64,000 nt of DNA from Cellvibrio sp. KY-GH-1 (GTDB lineage: Bacteria; Pseudomonadota; Gammaproteobacteria; Pseudomonadales; Cellvibrionaceae). Position numbers and translations under genes: made by a program. The notes beneath the pieces are model-generated. The model was not told the DNA's origin, searched no databases, and worked only from the letters and a program-made list of their open reading frames with translations. This document shows, one piece after another, positions 63,471 to 64,000 of this stretch (positions within the stretch are counted from its first letter, which is position 1; every line of letters starts with the position of its first letter). The stretch covers positions 3,121,501 through 3,185,500 of the forward strand of contig NZ_CP031728.1 in assembly GCF_008806975.1 (NCBI RefSeq). The letters are read 5' to 3'.

Positions 63471-64000
63471 TTATGCCGGACACAGCGGCAAACTCATTCG
63501 AAAGCAAGCGCCGTTACCGGTGAAGGGCTCCAATTCCAAACTGCCGCCATGCGCTTCAACAATACCGCTGCACACCGCCAACCCCAAGCCAGTCCCTTTT
63601 CCAGGCGCTTTAGTGGTGAAAAAGGGTTCGAAAATGCGGCGCTCAACCTCGGGGGTTATACCCGGACCGGAATCTTTAATGCGCACAAGCAGTGCTGATT
63701 GATCGTCGGTAACTGAGGATTCGATTCGCAGTACTTTTTGCGCTGATTCCTGCATCGCCTGCTGCGCATTAATGATGAGATTGCTCACGACTTGATGAAC
63801 CTGGTCTGCATCCGCCGATACGCGCGGCAAACACTCTCCAAGCGCTAATTGCAATTCAATGTGATGCTCGCGCAATTTGGGTTCAAGTAATTCAAGAACC
63901 CTTGTGATTAATTCGTTGACATCAACCGGGGCACAGCTGGGTGGCTGATTGCGAGCCATGGACAGGAAGGTGTTAATGATAGTGGCGCAGCGCTCGGCCG
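63471..64000 (-). CDS. sensor histidine kinase (N-terminal part outside window)
   Basis: Frame open from the right window edge, reading AERCATIINTFLSMARNQPPS (end of the dimerisation domain) into a HATPase: NLIINAQQAMQES, IKDSGPGITPEVERRIFEPFFTTKAPGKGTGLGLAVCSGIVEAHGG, and a C-terminus CFRMSLPLCPA. The H-box and sensor lie beyond 64000. Cognate of the regulator 36 bases downstream. Confidence 0.93.
   Translation of the reverse strand, partial: AERCATIINTFLSMARNQPPSCAPVDVNELITRVLELLEPKLREHHIELQLALGECLPRVSADADQVHQVVSNLIINAQQAMQESAQKVLRIESSVTDDQSALLVRIKDSGPGITPEVERRIFEPFFTTKAPGKGTGLGLAVCSGIVEAHGGSLELEPFTGNGACFRMSLPLCPA

Overview
The window is a chromosomal segment of a gammaproteobacterium, most likely a Cellvibrio or close relative in the Cellvibrionaceae. 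The evidence is a Pseudomonas-like order of housekeeping genes (pilMNOPQ-aroKB, hslVU, dksA-gluQ-cbrA-cbrB-pcnB-folK-panB) combined with plant-cell-wall enzymes: a PL10 pectate lyase and a CE4 deacetylase carrying an N-terminal binding module. No rRNA, tRNA, prophage or CRISPR array was seen.

Layout. 1-9.2 kb: shikimate genes (aroB cut by the window edge, aroK) behind the type IV pilus operon pilMNOPQ, divergent from mrcA (PBP1A). 9.2-19.1 kb: a secreted nuclease, rpmE, priA, a SPOR protein, hslVU behind a textbook sigma-32 promoter, a DUF971 protein, uppP, a lipoprotein, a transporter and sfsA. 19.4-29.9 kb: dksA, gluQ, a small membrane protein, cbrA, cbrB, then an 880-bp gap, then pcnB, folK, a deoxynucleoside kinase and panB. 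30-39.7 kb: PL10 lyase, small metabolic genes, CE4 deacetylase, ahpCF and a secreted repeat protein. 40.3-44.3 kb: integron-type gene cassettes with attC sites and no integrase in view. 44.4-48.9 kb: assorted genes including an lspA-type peptidase, a chorismate mutase and a diguanylate cyclase. 49.1-57.6 kb: a lipid-type operon, a QseBC/PmrAB-like two-component system and an iron-permease cluster. 57.7-64 kb: small genes, a haemoglobin, a secreted M23 peptidase with a small peptide gene, and a two-component system cut by the right edge.

Main discoveries. (1) The cbrB-pcnB gap contains a sigma-54 promoter, a palindromic GTTAC-type activator site and a roughly 400-nt A-rich transcription unit ending in a strong terminator. 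It holds about two dozen overlapping AAYAANAA motifs, so it looks like a greatly multivalent CrcZ-type decoy RNA controlled by the neighbouring CbrB. (2) The integron-like cluster carries an Abi-alpha protein, a HEPN-domain protein, a candidate ADP-ribosylating toxin paired with a 49-residue membrane protein, a GFA enzyme and an unknown cysteine-rich protein. It is probably a small defence/conflict cassette cluster. (3) The 49-53.6 kb operon joins a thermostable-haemolysin-family protein, an acyl-CoA ligase, a haem-oxygenase-like diiron protein and an SDR. It has CTTAAG direct repeats upstream and a QseB/PmrA-like regulator gene downstream, suggesting a regulated lipid or envelope modification pathway. 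(4) Two unlinked genes for secreted proteins share a 75-bp, gap-free upstream element, each followed by a short open frame starting MN-x-R-x-GCR. (5) A 26-bp-armed inverted repeat sits inside the hslVU operon, and a REPIN-like repeat pair lies near the right end.

All calls were made by reading the sequence. Similarity statements rest on recognised motifs and remembered family features, and no database was searched.
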